From Pseudomonadota bacterium (lineage in GTDB: Bacteria; Pseudomonadota; Gammaproteobacteria; Pseudomonadales; Pseudohongiellaceae), in NCBI GenBank assembly GCA_027592275.1, contig JAQCKF010000001.1, positions 124,001 to 188,000 on the forward strand: a DNA stretch of 64,000 nucleotides. The letters run 5' to 3'. Below the pieces are notes generated by a model, which worked only from the letters and a program-made list of their open reading frames with translations, was not told where the DNA came from and searched no databases. The translations under genes were made by a program, and so were the position numbers. Of this stretch, positions 18,832 to 27,964 are shown piece after piece (the first letter of the stretch is position 1; every line of letters starts with the position of its first letter).

Positions 18832-20349
18832 ATGACGAATCTGGCTGTAACAAGCTCGGCTGAATCATCAACTCTGGTAAATCGAATCCTAGAGGCAGCT
18901 ATCCTAGTCTGCGTTTTCTGTCTGTTCCCCTTTCTGACATCCTGTGCGGTCAATCCTGCCACAGGTAGCCCAAATTTAGTTCTCATGTCCGAGAGTCGAG
19001 AGAAAGAGATCGGTTTGGAAGAGCACAATAAAGTTCTTTCTAGCATGTCTATGTTCGAAGATGAAGACTTACTCGCCTACGTTCGTGAAGTCGGCAACAA
19101 GGCGGCTGCAGTTAGCCATCGTCCAGATTTAGAATACACATTCAATATAATTGATAGTCCGGAGATAAATGCGTTTGCCCTACCCGGAGGTTATGTTTAT
19201 GTAAATCGTGGCTTGCTTACTTTTATGAATTCGGAGGCAGAATTGGCCGCCGTACTTTCTCATGAGATTGGACACATTACGGCGAGGCACGCGGTTCAAC
19301 AACAGGCCCGTGGACGCCTTGCTCAGACAGCCGCTACGGTTGGCGGTTTCGTCACTGCGGTGGCAACCGGCAGCGGCTACGTTGGAAACCAAATTAGTGA
19401 AGTAGCCTCAATTTGGGCACAAACAGGCTTAAGCGGATTCAGCAGAGAGCATGAGCTCGAGGCGGACAGCCTCGCGGCAGAATATCTAGTTAAGGCTGGC
19501 TACGATCCAGCCGCGATGATCGAAGTAATTACTGTGCTTAAGAATCAAGAAGACTTTAATAGACTAGTTTCAAATACCAGTGGAGGGTATCACGGCCTAT
19601 TCGCTACGCACCCACGAAACGATACGCGGCTGCAACAGGCGATTACTCAAGTAGGTAGTATTTCAGGGAATGAGATTACAGAAGCAGATGATACAAAATT
19701 CAGAGAAAGCCTTGATGGACTTGTAATTGGTCAGAGCCAGGGGTCGCAATCTACCGATGCGCGTAACCGTTATTATCAGACATTGCTTGGCTACACCGTG
19801 GTGTTCCCTGACGAATGGTTGATAGATGAAACCACTACGACAGTGACTGCCACTAGTGCCGAGCAGGGTTCCATACATATCGAGGTGCAGCGCATACAAG
19901 AGAATGTAGAGCCACGTATATTTATTAGAGACGAGATGGGAATAGGTGCCCTGCAAAAATCGGAGAAGCTCGAGCAGTATCGGCTGGTAGGCCATACCGG
20001 TGTAGCAGTGTCACCTGAGACTGGGAACACCGAAAGAGTTGCCGCGATCTATCTGGGGCCGAGAGTGTTCACCTTTCGTGCAGAGATAACAGATGCAGAA
20101 GCAAGCGATGAGATCGATGAGAAACTGCTCGCATCTATTCGAACCTTTAGAGCGATTCAACAAGGGGAGACCGCATCCGGAACGGAAGCGAAGATAAAGT
20201 TCGTCCAGGCAAGTGAATTCTTTGATTTCTCGGTAGTGGCTCAATCCAGCCGCATCGCGAACTATCCAGAAGAGTCGCTGCGCCTTCTCAATGGCTACTA
20301 CCCAAGAGGCACTCCCGAAGCGGGCGAGTGGGTGAAGCTGATCGAATAA
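18832..20349 (+). CDS. M48-family zinc metalloprotease, predicted lipoprotein
   Basis: ATG at 18832 with GAGGTGG upstream; lipobox FLTSC; VLSHEIGHITARHAVQQ (HExxH), REHELEADSLAAEYL. Confidence 0.9.
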   Translation: MTNLAVTSSAESSTLVNRILEAAILVCVFCLFPFLTSCAVNPATGSPNLVLMSESREKEIGLEEHNKVLSSMSMFEDEDLLAYVREVGNKAAAVSHRPDLEYTFNIIDSPEINAFALPGGYVYVNRGLLTFMNSEAELAAVLSHEIGHITARHAVQQQARGRLAQTAATVGGFVTAVATGSGYVGNQISEVASIWAQTGLSGFSREHELEADSLAAEYLVKAGYDPAAMIEVITVLKNQEDFNRLVSNTSGGYHGLFATHPRNDTRLQQAITQVGSISGNEITEADDTKFRESLDGLVIGQSQGSQSTDARNRYYQTLLGYTVVFPDEWLIDETTTTVTATSAEQGSIHIEVQRIQENVEPRIFIRDEMGIGALQKSEKLEQYRLVGHTGVAVSPETGNTERVAAIYLGPRVFTFRAEITDAEASDEIDEKLLASIRTFRAIQQGETASGTEAKIKFVQASEFFDFSVVAQSSRIANYPEESLRLLNGYYPRGTPEAGEWVKLIE

Positions 20350-20558
20350 TTAGAGCAGGAACCTGTTCTCGTAGTCTAGCGGTGACCTTCCTGATAGACC
20401 GTAATTGTGCGTACTTTGCCTGATTCAATGCGTTCGCCCTCCAATACTGCTCGAATATCACTCCAATACGTTCCCAATACTCGAGCACAGAGTTTGTTTT
20501 TGACCTGTGCGGGGTTAAACTTGGTCAATCCCACAACACTGACGCTTAGAAGAATTAG

Positions 20559-22361
20559 ATGACAGCTACAGAAGAAGTTAAAAAACCTTCCGTCAAGAAG
20601 AATTCTTTATTGGAATTGAAGGGTTTTCTGAACGGGCTGCTTAATGATGAGCGCATCAATCAAGAAGATTTTGATTATGTACTCAACAATCGTCGGTCAA
20701 TCGAAGACCGAGACAAGCACATTCTTCAATACATAGCCGATCTGAACGTGGAAGATCGTAAGTCTCAAGGCCGTAAACTGGACATCGAAAGCCTTGCGAT
20801 GGCGTTAAGTACACAGTGTGGTCAGGACTACTACCGTATCGATCCTTTAAAAATCGATGCAGCCGAAGTGACGCTGGTTATGTCTTATGCTTTCACTCAA
20901 CGTCACCATATATTGGCTGTTGAAGTTACCGCATTAGCCGTGAAAATTGCCAGCGCAGAGCCGTACATCGATTCCTGGGAATCTGACCTAGAACATGTAT
21001 TAAAAAAGAAAATAGTTCGCGTTGTTTCCAATCCCATCGAGATCAAGCGTCTCACTACAGAGATGTATAGCTTATCCAGTTCGGTCAGTCGAGCACAGGA
21101 AGCCGGCCAAGTTAAGAAAGGCATCGGCAACTTAGAACAAATGTTGGAATTGGGTCATATCAAAGACCCGGAGGCTAACGACAAGCACATAGTCAATGTC
21201 GTTGATTGGATATTGCAATATGCCTTCGAACAAAGAGCAAGTGACATTCACATCGAACCGCGTCGAGAGAAAGGCAACGTGCGTTTTAGAATCGATGGTG
21301 TGTTATACATGGTTTACTCGCTGCCAATGCAAGTGCTTGCCGCTGTTACCAGTCGTCTTAAAATTCTAGGCCGCATGAACGTCGCAGAGAAACGTAAACC
21401 CCAAGACGGAAGAATTAAGACCAAGAGCCCGAACGGAAACGAGGTTGAGCTTCGCCTTTCTACACTGCCGACCGTGTTCGGCGAAAAGCTTGTAATGCGA
21501 ATTTTTGATCCAGAAGTGCTGTTGAAACCTTTCCAAGAACTAGGGCTTATAAACGAAGACCTGAATCGTTGGAAAGAGATCATCAAGAACAACAACGGTA
21601 TCGTGATTATCACCGGGCCAACAGGTAGCGGTAAGACGACAACGCTGTATTCCACCTTGAAGATGCTGGCCACAGAAGAAGTAAACGTCTGTACCATTGA
21701 AGATCCGATAGAAATGGTTGAAGAATCATTCAATCAGATGCAGGTTCAAGAGAATATTGACTTGAACTTTGCCGATGGCGTGAAGGCATTGTTGAGACAG
21801 GACCCGGACATCATCATGATAGGTGAGGTACGTGATCTTCCAACCGCCGAGATGGCTATTCAGGCTGCGTTGACTGGGCATCTGGTTTTTACCACTCTGC
21901 ACACTAACGACGCGCCATCGGCGATCACTCGCCTACTAGAGTTAGGTGTACCTTCCTATCTCATAAAGGCCACCGTTATAGGAATAATGGCACAGCGACT
22001 CGTGCGCGTTCTTTGTCCACACTGCAAGAAAGAAACTCAGATAGAAGCAGAGACCTGGGAAGCACTAACTCGTCCTTGGAAAGTAAAGCTACCGAAGAAG
22101 ACCTTTGAGGCAGCGGGCTGTTTGGAATGTCGTGAAACAGGTTTCAAAGGAAGAGAAGGTATCTATGAAGTGATGCCATTCACCGAGCCCTTGCAACAAC
22201 ATTCCGATAATAAGGGCGATCTGACCACTCTTCGCAAGCAAGCCTATAAAGAAGGTATGCTTAGCCTGCGTTTAAGCGGGGCGCAAAAAGTAGCTGCGGG
22301 CATTACCACCGTCAAAGAAATTTTGCGCGTTACCCCCGACAACATAGACCGAAGGCATTAG
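20559..22361 (+). CDS. GspE/PilB-family secretion/pilus ATPase
   Basis: ASDIHIEPRREKGNVRFRIDG, Walker A GPTGSGKTTTLYSTL, RQDPDIIMIGEVRD, CPHC...CLECRETGFKGREGIYEV. Confidence 0.93.
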   Translation: MTATEEVKKPSVKKNSLLELKGFLNGLLNDERINQEDFDYVLNNRRSIEDRDKHILQYIADLNVEDRKSQGRKLDIESLAMALSTQCGQDYYRIDPLKIDAAEVTLVMSYAFTQRHHILAVEVTALAVKIASAEPYIDSWESDLEHVLKKKIVRVVSNPIEIKRLTTEMYSLSSSVSRAQEAGQVKKGIGNLEQMLELGHIKDPEANDKHIVNVVDWILQYAFEQRASDIHIEPRREKGNVRFRIDGVLYMVYSLPMQVLAAVTSRLKILGRMNVAEKRKPQDGRIKTKSPNGNEVELRLSTLPTVFGEKLVMRIFDPEVLLKPFQELGLINEDLNRWKEIIKNNNGIVIITGPTGSGKTTTLYSTLKMLATEEVNVCTIEDPIEMVEESFNQMQVQENIDLNFADGVKALLRQDPDIIMIGEVRDLPTAEMAIQAALTGHLVFTTLHTNDAPSAITRLLELGVPSYLIKATVIGIMAQRLVRVLCPHCKKETQIEAETWEALTRPWKVKLPKKTFEAAGCLECRETGFKGREGIYEVMPFTEPLQQHSDNKGDLTTLRKQAYKEGMLSLRLSGAQKVAAGITTVKEILRVTPDNIDRRH

Positions 22362-22368
22362 CTTTGAG

Positions 22369-23418
22369 ATGACGCAAAAGAGCCAAGAGAATATTCTGGT
22401 GGTTGGGCCCGCATGGGTTGGCGATATGGTCATGGCGCAATCCTTGTTCATGTGCTTAAAGGAACAATACCCAGATTGTCGAATTTCAGTTCTAGCGCCA
22501 GATTGGACTCGGCCTCTGCTGGAGAGAATGCCCGAAGTAGAGAAAGGGATTAGCCTGGCGATAGGTCACAGAGAGCTGCAACTAGGAAAACGCCGTGCTC
22601 TGGGAAGGTCTCTTCGTGGCGAGCAATTTACTACCGCTATCGTGCTACCGAACTCGTTCAAGTCGGCATTGATTCCCTTGTATGCCGGTATAGAGAGGCG
22701 GATAGCCTGGAAAGGTGAATGGCGCAACTTCTTACTTAGCGACTGTCGACGCCTCGATAAGAAGGCATTCCCTCTTATGGTGCAGCGTTTCGCTGCCTTA
22801 GCCTATCCGGACTCCAATGAGCCACCAGATCATATCCCTAACCCTAGATTGCAGTCCGATCCCAATAGCGTGGCCCAGACGCTGGCTACATTTGACCTAG
22901 GGGTTGAGGACAGGATATTGGCAATTTGTCCGGGAGCGGAGTTCGGTGTGGCCAAACAATGGCCTGCTGAGCATTTTGCCGCAACCTGCAAAACTAAGAT
23001 CGACGAAGGATGGCAGGTATGGATATTTGGCTCCGAAAAGGACGCTGAAGTCTCCGATAAGATTTTGCAGATGCTTGCCGAGGAGCAAAGGCAGAAATGT
23101 GTGAGCCTAGCAGGTAGGACGACCCTATCTCAGGCGATCGATCTCTTGTCGCTTGCCGAGGCTGTCGTATCCAACGATTCAGGGCTAATGCATATAGCGG
23201 CTGCACTTGATAAGCCGATTGTTGCGCTTTATGGTTCAACATCGCCCGACTTTACGCCGCCATTGAGCAACAAGTCGAAATTATTGTTCACGGATATCGA
23301 TTGTCGACCCTGCTTTCAGAGGGAATGTCCTTTGGAACACAAGAAGTGCCTAACAGAGCTTGAGCCTAGTAGAGCGGTAGCCGCTATCAATGAGCTAACC
23401 CTCGCTGGGCGCAATTGA
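22369..23418 (+). CDS. waaF: ADP-heptose:LPS heptosyltransferase II
   Basis: ILVVGPAWVGDMVMAQSLF, NDSGLMHIAAALDKPIVALYGSTSPDFTPPLS. Confidence 0.93.
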   Translation: MTQKSQENILVVGPAWVGDMVMAQSLFMCLKEQYPDCRISVLAPDWTRPLLERMPEVEKGISLAIGHRELQLGKRRALGRSLRGEQFTTAIVLPNSFKSALIPLYAGIERRIAWKGEWRNFLLSDCRRLDKKAFPLMVQRFAALAYPDSNEPPDHIPNPRLQSDPNSVAQTLATFDLGVEDRILAICPGAEFGVAKQWPAEHFAATCKTKIDEGWQVWIFGSEKDAEVSDKILQMLAEEQRQKCVSLAGRTTLSQAIDLLSLAEAVVSNDSGLMHIAAALDKPIVALYGSTSPDFTPPLSNKSKLLFTDIDCRPCFQRECPLEHKKCLTELEPSRAVAAINELTLAGRN

Positions 23419-23477
23419 CTGATGAACCTTAGGAAAAACCAGAATAGGTTAGAAGAGAACAGGAAAGGAATAGTTCA

Positions 23478-24551
23478 TTGCGAGTGCTAATAGTAAAAGT
23501 CTCTTCTCTTGGTGATGTGATTCATACGCTGCCTGCAGTCACCGATGCGCAGCGCGCGAGAAAAGATATTCAATTCGACTGGGTGGTTGAGGAAAATTTC
23601 GCCGAGGTGCCGAGCTGGCATCCCGCCGTCGAAAATGTCATACCGGTGGCGCTAAGACGTTGGCGGCGTAACATCTTGAAGACCTATATGAATCACGAAT
23701 TTCGTGCGTTCAAACGCTCATTGCAAAGCGTTCAATACGACCTTGTTATTGATGCCCAGGGACTTATCAAGAGTGGGTTTATTAGTAGGCTCTCCAAGGG
23801 ATTAACGATAGGGCTCAGCAATAGGACCATTCGTGAGCCAATGGCCACGTTGTTCTACAACAAAGTTTATTCTGTTCCCTGGACAGAACACGCCGTGGAT
23901 AGGGTTCGTCAATTGTTTTCTCGTGCGCTGCAATACGAATACGATCCGCAGGAGATCGACTACGGTGTCGATGTTAGTAGAATAGACTCCCCTAGTGGAT
24001 TTAGTGAGAAAGCGGACAAGCAGGTAGTGTTTCTTCACGGCACAACGTGGCAGACAAAGCACTGGCCTGAAAATTACTGGCGTCACCTCGCACACATAAG
24101 TACAGAGGCGGGTTATAAAGTTCTTCTGCCTTGGGGTACGCCGGAGGAAAAATTACGCGCTCAGTTTATCGCTCAGGATAACGAGCGGGTAGAGGTACTT
24201 GATAAGCAGACACTATCCGGACTAGCCAATTACATCCAGCAGTCTGATGGCGTGATCGCCGTGGATACTGGTCTGGGCCATTTAGCTGCAGCACTAGCGA
24301 AGCCAACAATTTCTCTTTATGGGCCAACGAATCCCGGACTCTCTGGGACTTTTGGTAATAATCAATTGCACCTCAATTCGAGCCTAAACTGTGCGCCTTG
24401 TGTCAAGAAGACATGTGGATACTCAGGTCCTGGAGTTACCGAGGAATATGCAGGGAATTCATTTGCGGTTACTCCACCGTGTTTTGCATCCCACGGACCG
24501 GTTGAAGTCTGGCAGCAGTTCGAGAGTTTATTGGGCAATCTTAATCGATGA
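23478..24551 (+). CDS. waaC: LPS heptosyltransferase I (TTG start)
   Basis: RVLIVKVSSLGDVIHTLPAVTDA, WVVEENFAEVPSWHPAV, VDTGLGHLAAALAKPTISLYGPTNPGLSG. Confidence 0.93.
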   Translation: MRVLIVKVSSLGDVIHTLPAVTDAQRARKDIQFDWVVEENFAEVPSWHPAVENVIPVALRRWRRNILKTYMNHEFRAFKRSLQSVQYDLVIDAQGLIKSGFISRLSKGLTIGLSNRTIREPMATLFYNKVYSVPWTEHAVDRVRQLFSRALQYEYDPQEIDYGVDVSRIDSPSGFSEKADKQVVFLHGTTWQTKHWPENYWRHLAHISTEAGYKVLLPWGTPEEKLRAQFIAQDNERVEVLDKQTLSGLANYIQQSDGVIAVDTGLGHLAAALAKPTISLYGPTNPGLSGTFGNNQLHLNSSLNCAPCVKKTCGYSGPGVTEEYAGNSFAVTPPCFASHGPVEVWQQFESLLGNLNR

Positions 24552-24562
24552 ATAGTTAACCA

Positions 24563-25690
24563 ATGCATCTGAGCTTTCTCATCTACTCCTATTTTCCGTT
24601 TGGCGGATTGCAGCGGGATTTTCTTCGCGTAGCAAAAGAATGTATGTCGCGCGGGCATAACATTACTGTCTACACGTTGAGTTGGGATGGCGATATTCCG
24701 GATGGGATAGATCTCATCTTGGTGCCCGTCACGACGCGAAACCGCATCAAACGTAACCAGGCCTACACCGAGTGGGTCCGCGCAGCGTTGAGTCAACGGG
24801 ATGACAGCCTCGTGATTGGTTTCAACAAAATGCCATTCTTGGATATCTACTTCGCCGCAGATCCCTGCTTTATGGAGAAGGCGACGGAGCAGCGAGGCTT
24901 CTACTACAAATTTACTTCGCGATACAAACATTTCAAAATGTATGAAGAGGCCGTTTTTGCAGCATCTCAGCGAACTGAAGTGTTAATCCTTTCTCTCCGT
25001 CAACGCACAGCATTCGAGAAATATTATCCTGATTGCGGGCCGCGTCTTCGCCAAGTTCCTCCTGGGATTTCGATAGATAGGAAAGTCGATACAAGAGACA
25101 AGGAAATTGGAATTCAATTACGCTCTGCTTTGGGCCTGGCTGCGACTACAAAACTGCTCCTACAAGTCGGTTCAGGCTTTCGAGTAAAGGGCGTGGATAG
25201 GTCGCTCAGAGCAATGGCAGCTCTTCCAAAGGCAGAGCTAGAGAACTGCCACTATTTGCTTGTTGGGCAGGACAATCCCCATCGCTATCTAAGACTTGCT
25301 AAGAAATTAGGCGTCGCCGAGCAATTCACTGTGCTTGGTGGTCGCGACGATATACCTAAATTCTTGGCAACAGCTGACTTGTTGCTACATCCGGCCTATT
25401 CTGAGAGTGCGGGTTATATGCTGTTGGAGGCAACTATCGCTGGACTACCGGTGCTTACGACCTCAACCTGCGGTTATGCCTTCCATATTGAGCAGGCGAA
25501 GTCCGGGCTAGTGTGCAGTGATCCCTTCGAGCAATCGCAACTGAATAGTTATCTGGCACAGATGTTAGGGAGCCTAGACACAGCCGATTGGTCGAAGAAT
25601 GGTCTGGAATATGGCAGGCAAGACGAGCTATATTCGCAGGCGTCTGCTGTGGCAGACTTTTTCGAAGAGTTTTTGGCCAGAGAAGCCTAG
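24563..25690 (+). CDS. waaG: LPS core glucosyltransferase I-like (GT4)
   Basis: FLIYSYFPFGGLQRDFLRVAKE, DLLLHPAYSESAGYMLLEA; synteny after waaF-waaC. Confidence 0.9.
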   Translation: MHLSFLIYSYFPFGGLQRDFLRVAKECMSRGHNITVYTLSWDGDIPDGIDLILVPVTTRNRIKRNQAYTEWVRAALSQRDDSLVIGFNKMPFLDIYFAADPCFMEKATEQRGFYYKFTSRYKHFKMYEEAVFAASQRTEVLILSLRQRTAFEKYYPDCGPRLRQVPPGISIDRKVDTRDKEIGIQLRSALGLAATTKLLLQVGSGFRVKGVDRSLRAMAALPKAELENCHYLLVGQDNPHRYLRLAKKLGVAEQFTVLGGRDDIPKFLATADLLLHPAYSESAGYMLLEATIAGLPVLTTSTCGYAFHIEQAKSGLVCSDPFEQSQLNSYLAQMLGSLDTADWSKNGLEYGRQDELYSQASAVADFFEEFLAREA

Positions 25691-25700
25691 GGCGCGGACT

Positions 25701-26501
25701 ATGCACTATCTGAGTGAAGACTTCGCAAAGGACCTCCCGAAAGGGGATTCGTTCCAGAACTTGCAGGCGATGCAAGGCAATGTCTATCGAGATGTACAGG
25801 GCAGAAGAACCCTGCAATTCGCGCTCGGTGGAAAGAGTTATTTTATTAAGAATCACTTCGGTGTTGGCTGGGGAGAGATTTTTAAGAATCTTGTTCATCT
25901 GCGCATGCCAATCCTGGGTGCCGAGAACGAATGGCACGCAATTAGTAAACTGAAATCCCTCGGCTTAGCGACGATGACGTCGAAGGCCTATGGCACAAGG
26001 GGCTGGAATCCTGCTCGAAGACAGTCTCTCATTGTCACTGAAGATCTGGCCGACACCATTAGCCTCGAGGACTACTGCAAAGATTGGCGACAGAATCCAC
26101 CCGAGTTTGCATTGAAGCAAAAGCTTCTGAACAAGCTCGCCAGCATTAGCAGAACGTTGCATCGCGGAGGAGTCTGTCATAGAGATTTCTATCTCTGTCA
26201 TTTCCTTATGCCGAAGGACTGTTTTGATGCCGCCTCTGAACAGGATTTCGAGTTGTTCATAATCGACTTGCATAGAGCTCTCATTAAAAATCCTCTGGGA
26301 CGGCGTTGGATAGTCAAAGACGTAAGCGGGCTTCTCTATTCAGCTATGGACATTGGATTAACGCAGCGTGATTTTTTCCGTTTCATCAAAATTTATGACG
26401 ACACGAGCTTGCGCGACGCATTAGCAAATAACGGGGCCTTCTGGGGTGCGGTGCAGAAGCGAGCGCTGTCTATGCATAAGAAACTAGGCCGGGTAAGTTA
26501 G
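25701..26501 (+). CDS. waaP: LPS core heptose(I) kinase
   Basis: FFIKNHFGVGWGEIFKNL, GVCHRDFYLCHFLM, FELFIIDLHRAL; ATG at 25701. Confidence 0.9.
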   Translation: MHYLSEDFAKDLPKGDSFQNLQAMQGNVYRDVQGRRTLQFALGGKSYFIKNHFGVGWGEIFKNLVHLRMPILGAENEWHAISKLKSLGLATMTSKAYGTRGWNPARRQSLIVTEDLADTISLEDYCKDWRQNPPEFALKQKLLNKLASISRTLHRGGVCHRDFYLCHFLMPKDCFDAASEQDFELFIIDLHRALIKNPLGRRWIVKDVSGLLYSAMDIGLTQRDFFRFIKIYDDTSLRDALANNGAFWGAVQKRALSMHKKLGRVS

Positions 26502-26505
26502 TGCT

Positions 26506-27951
26506 ATGACTTTATTCTCTAGCTCAGAACTTATCGCAATGGGTCGACACATACCCACGCCTTTCAGCATCAGCGTTGATACAGAGCAGGGCACAGTTGA
26601 GTTAAAAATTGAGTCCTTGCTACGAACGGTGCCTGGTAAGAGGTTAGTAGCCTTGTCCACCTGGCAGAATCGAACCGTCATCGTAAAAATATTTATTAGC
26701 AGTAATCGCTGGAAGCGCGGCATGCTGAAAGACATTACCGGCATCAATAGGCTCAAACAAGCGCACATTCCAAGCCCCAATCTTCTTATACAGACCACTA
26801 CCTCGGACAAAAAGGCCGGCGTGCTGGTTATCGAATACCTGCGTCAGGGAACTAGTTTGGCGACATTGTTCGATAAAGCCAAGAGTGAAGCGGCTCGGTC
26901 CGAGATATTGGAGATGGGCGTGAAGGCGGTAGCCGATTGCCATAGGGCGGGTCTTTGGCAGAATGACATTCACCTCGACAACTTCATGCTTTGTGCAGAT
27001 ATTGTCTACGTTCTGGATGGTGCCGACATTAAGAGTAAGGGAAACGCTCTCGATGCTGATACTCGGCTCGCGAACTTCGCGATGTTTCTCGCGCAGTTTC
27101 CTGTGTCTCAAGATGAGCATTGGCGCGCACTATTCGATCAATACAGCAAGCAAGCGCCGGGGCTTACGATTGATGACGCTTCTGATTTCGCCGAAAATAT
27201 AATTAGAGCGCGGCGAAAGCGACTCAACGTCTACGAGCGAAAACTCACCCGATCCACTAGCGCAAATCGCTGTGAGCAGGGCGCAAACTTCTTCTACATC
27301 TACGATAGGTCCATACACTCCCTTGAGCTTGATCGCTTTATTGCCGACCCTGATAGTTTCATCAATGAACAACAATTGCTGAAGGATGGTAATTCATCAA
27401 CCGTAGCGATGATCAAAATCAACGAGCATAACTATGTGTTGAAGCGTTACAATATAAAAGGTTTTTGGCATGGCATCTCTAGGGCATTTCGTCCAAGTCG
27501 TGCTCACCATTCTTGGCGTAATGCGTCTGTATTGGAAATGCTCGGAGTGGCTACTGCACATCCGTTTCTCTATTTAGAAGAACGCGTCTTTTGGCTTCTC
27601 CGCAAGCGTGCCTACTTTCTCTGCGAGTATATTGAAGGGCACGATCTGGGAACGGCGTGGGAGAAACAGGAACTAGAGACTCGTGAGAACGAAATCGTGG
27701 CGTTATTCAGAGGCCTATTCAAAGTAATGGCTGACTATCGGATTAGCCATGGCGACATGAAGGCAACTAATTTTTTGCTCCAAGATAAAGAACTAGTTGT
27801 GCTGGACCTAGATGCTATGGTGCGGAACAGGTCTAGGACAAGCTTCGTGGAGAAGTTCAGCAAGGACTTAAAACGATTTCGAAAGAACTGGGTGGGCACC
27901 TCAATGGAGCCCGAAATTGAGGCGCTGCTAACAGATGCGGCAAAGTTTTAG
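26506..27951 (+). CDS. LPS-core kinase-like protein with two kinase-like halves
   Basis: Two catalytic-loop-like motifs: LWQNDIHLDNFML...YVLDGADI and RISHGDMKATNFLL...LVVLDLDAM. Confidence 0.78.
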   Translation: MTLFSSSELIAMGRHIPTPFSISVDTEQGTVELKIESLLRTVPGKRLVALSTWQNRTVIVKIFISSNRWKRGMLKDITGINRLKQAHIPSPNLLIQTTTSDKKAGVLVIEYLRQGTSLATLFDKAKSEAARSEILEMGVKAVADCHRAGLWQNDIHLDNFMLCADIVYVLDGADIKSKGNALDADTRLANFAMFLAQFPVSQDEHWRALFDQYSKQAPGLTIDDASDFAENIIRARRKRLNVYERKLTRSTSANRCEQGANFFYIYDRSIHSLELDRFIADPDSFINEQQLLKDGNSSTVAMIKINEHNYVLKRYNIKGFWHGISRAFRPSRAHHSWRNASVLEMLGVATAHPFLYLEERVFWLLRKRAYFLCEYIEGHDLGTAWEKQELETRENEIVALFRGLFKVMADYRISHGDMKATNFLLQDKELVVLDLDAMVRNRSRTSFVEKFSKDLKRFRKNWVGTSMEPEIEALLTDAAKF

Positions 27952-27964
27952 TTTGGCTTAGTCT

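Noticed and set aside
24362-24931. 189-aa minus-strand ORF antisense to waaC/waaG
   Set aside because: Shadow ORF opposite well-supported coding genes; no recognisable motifs.
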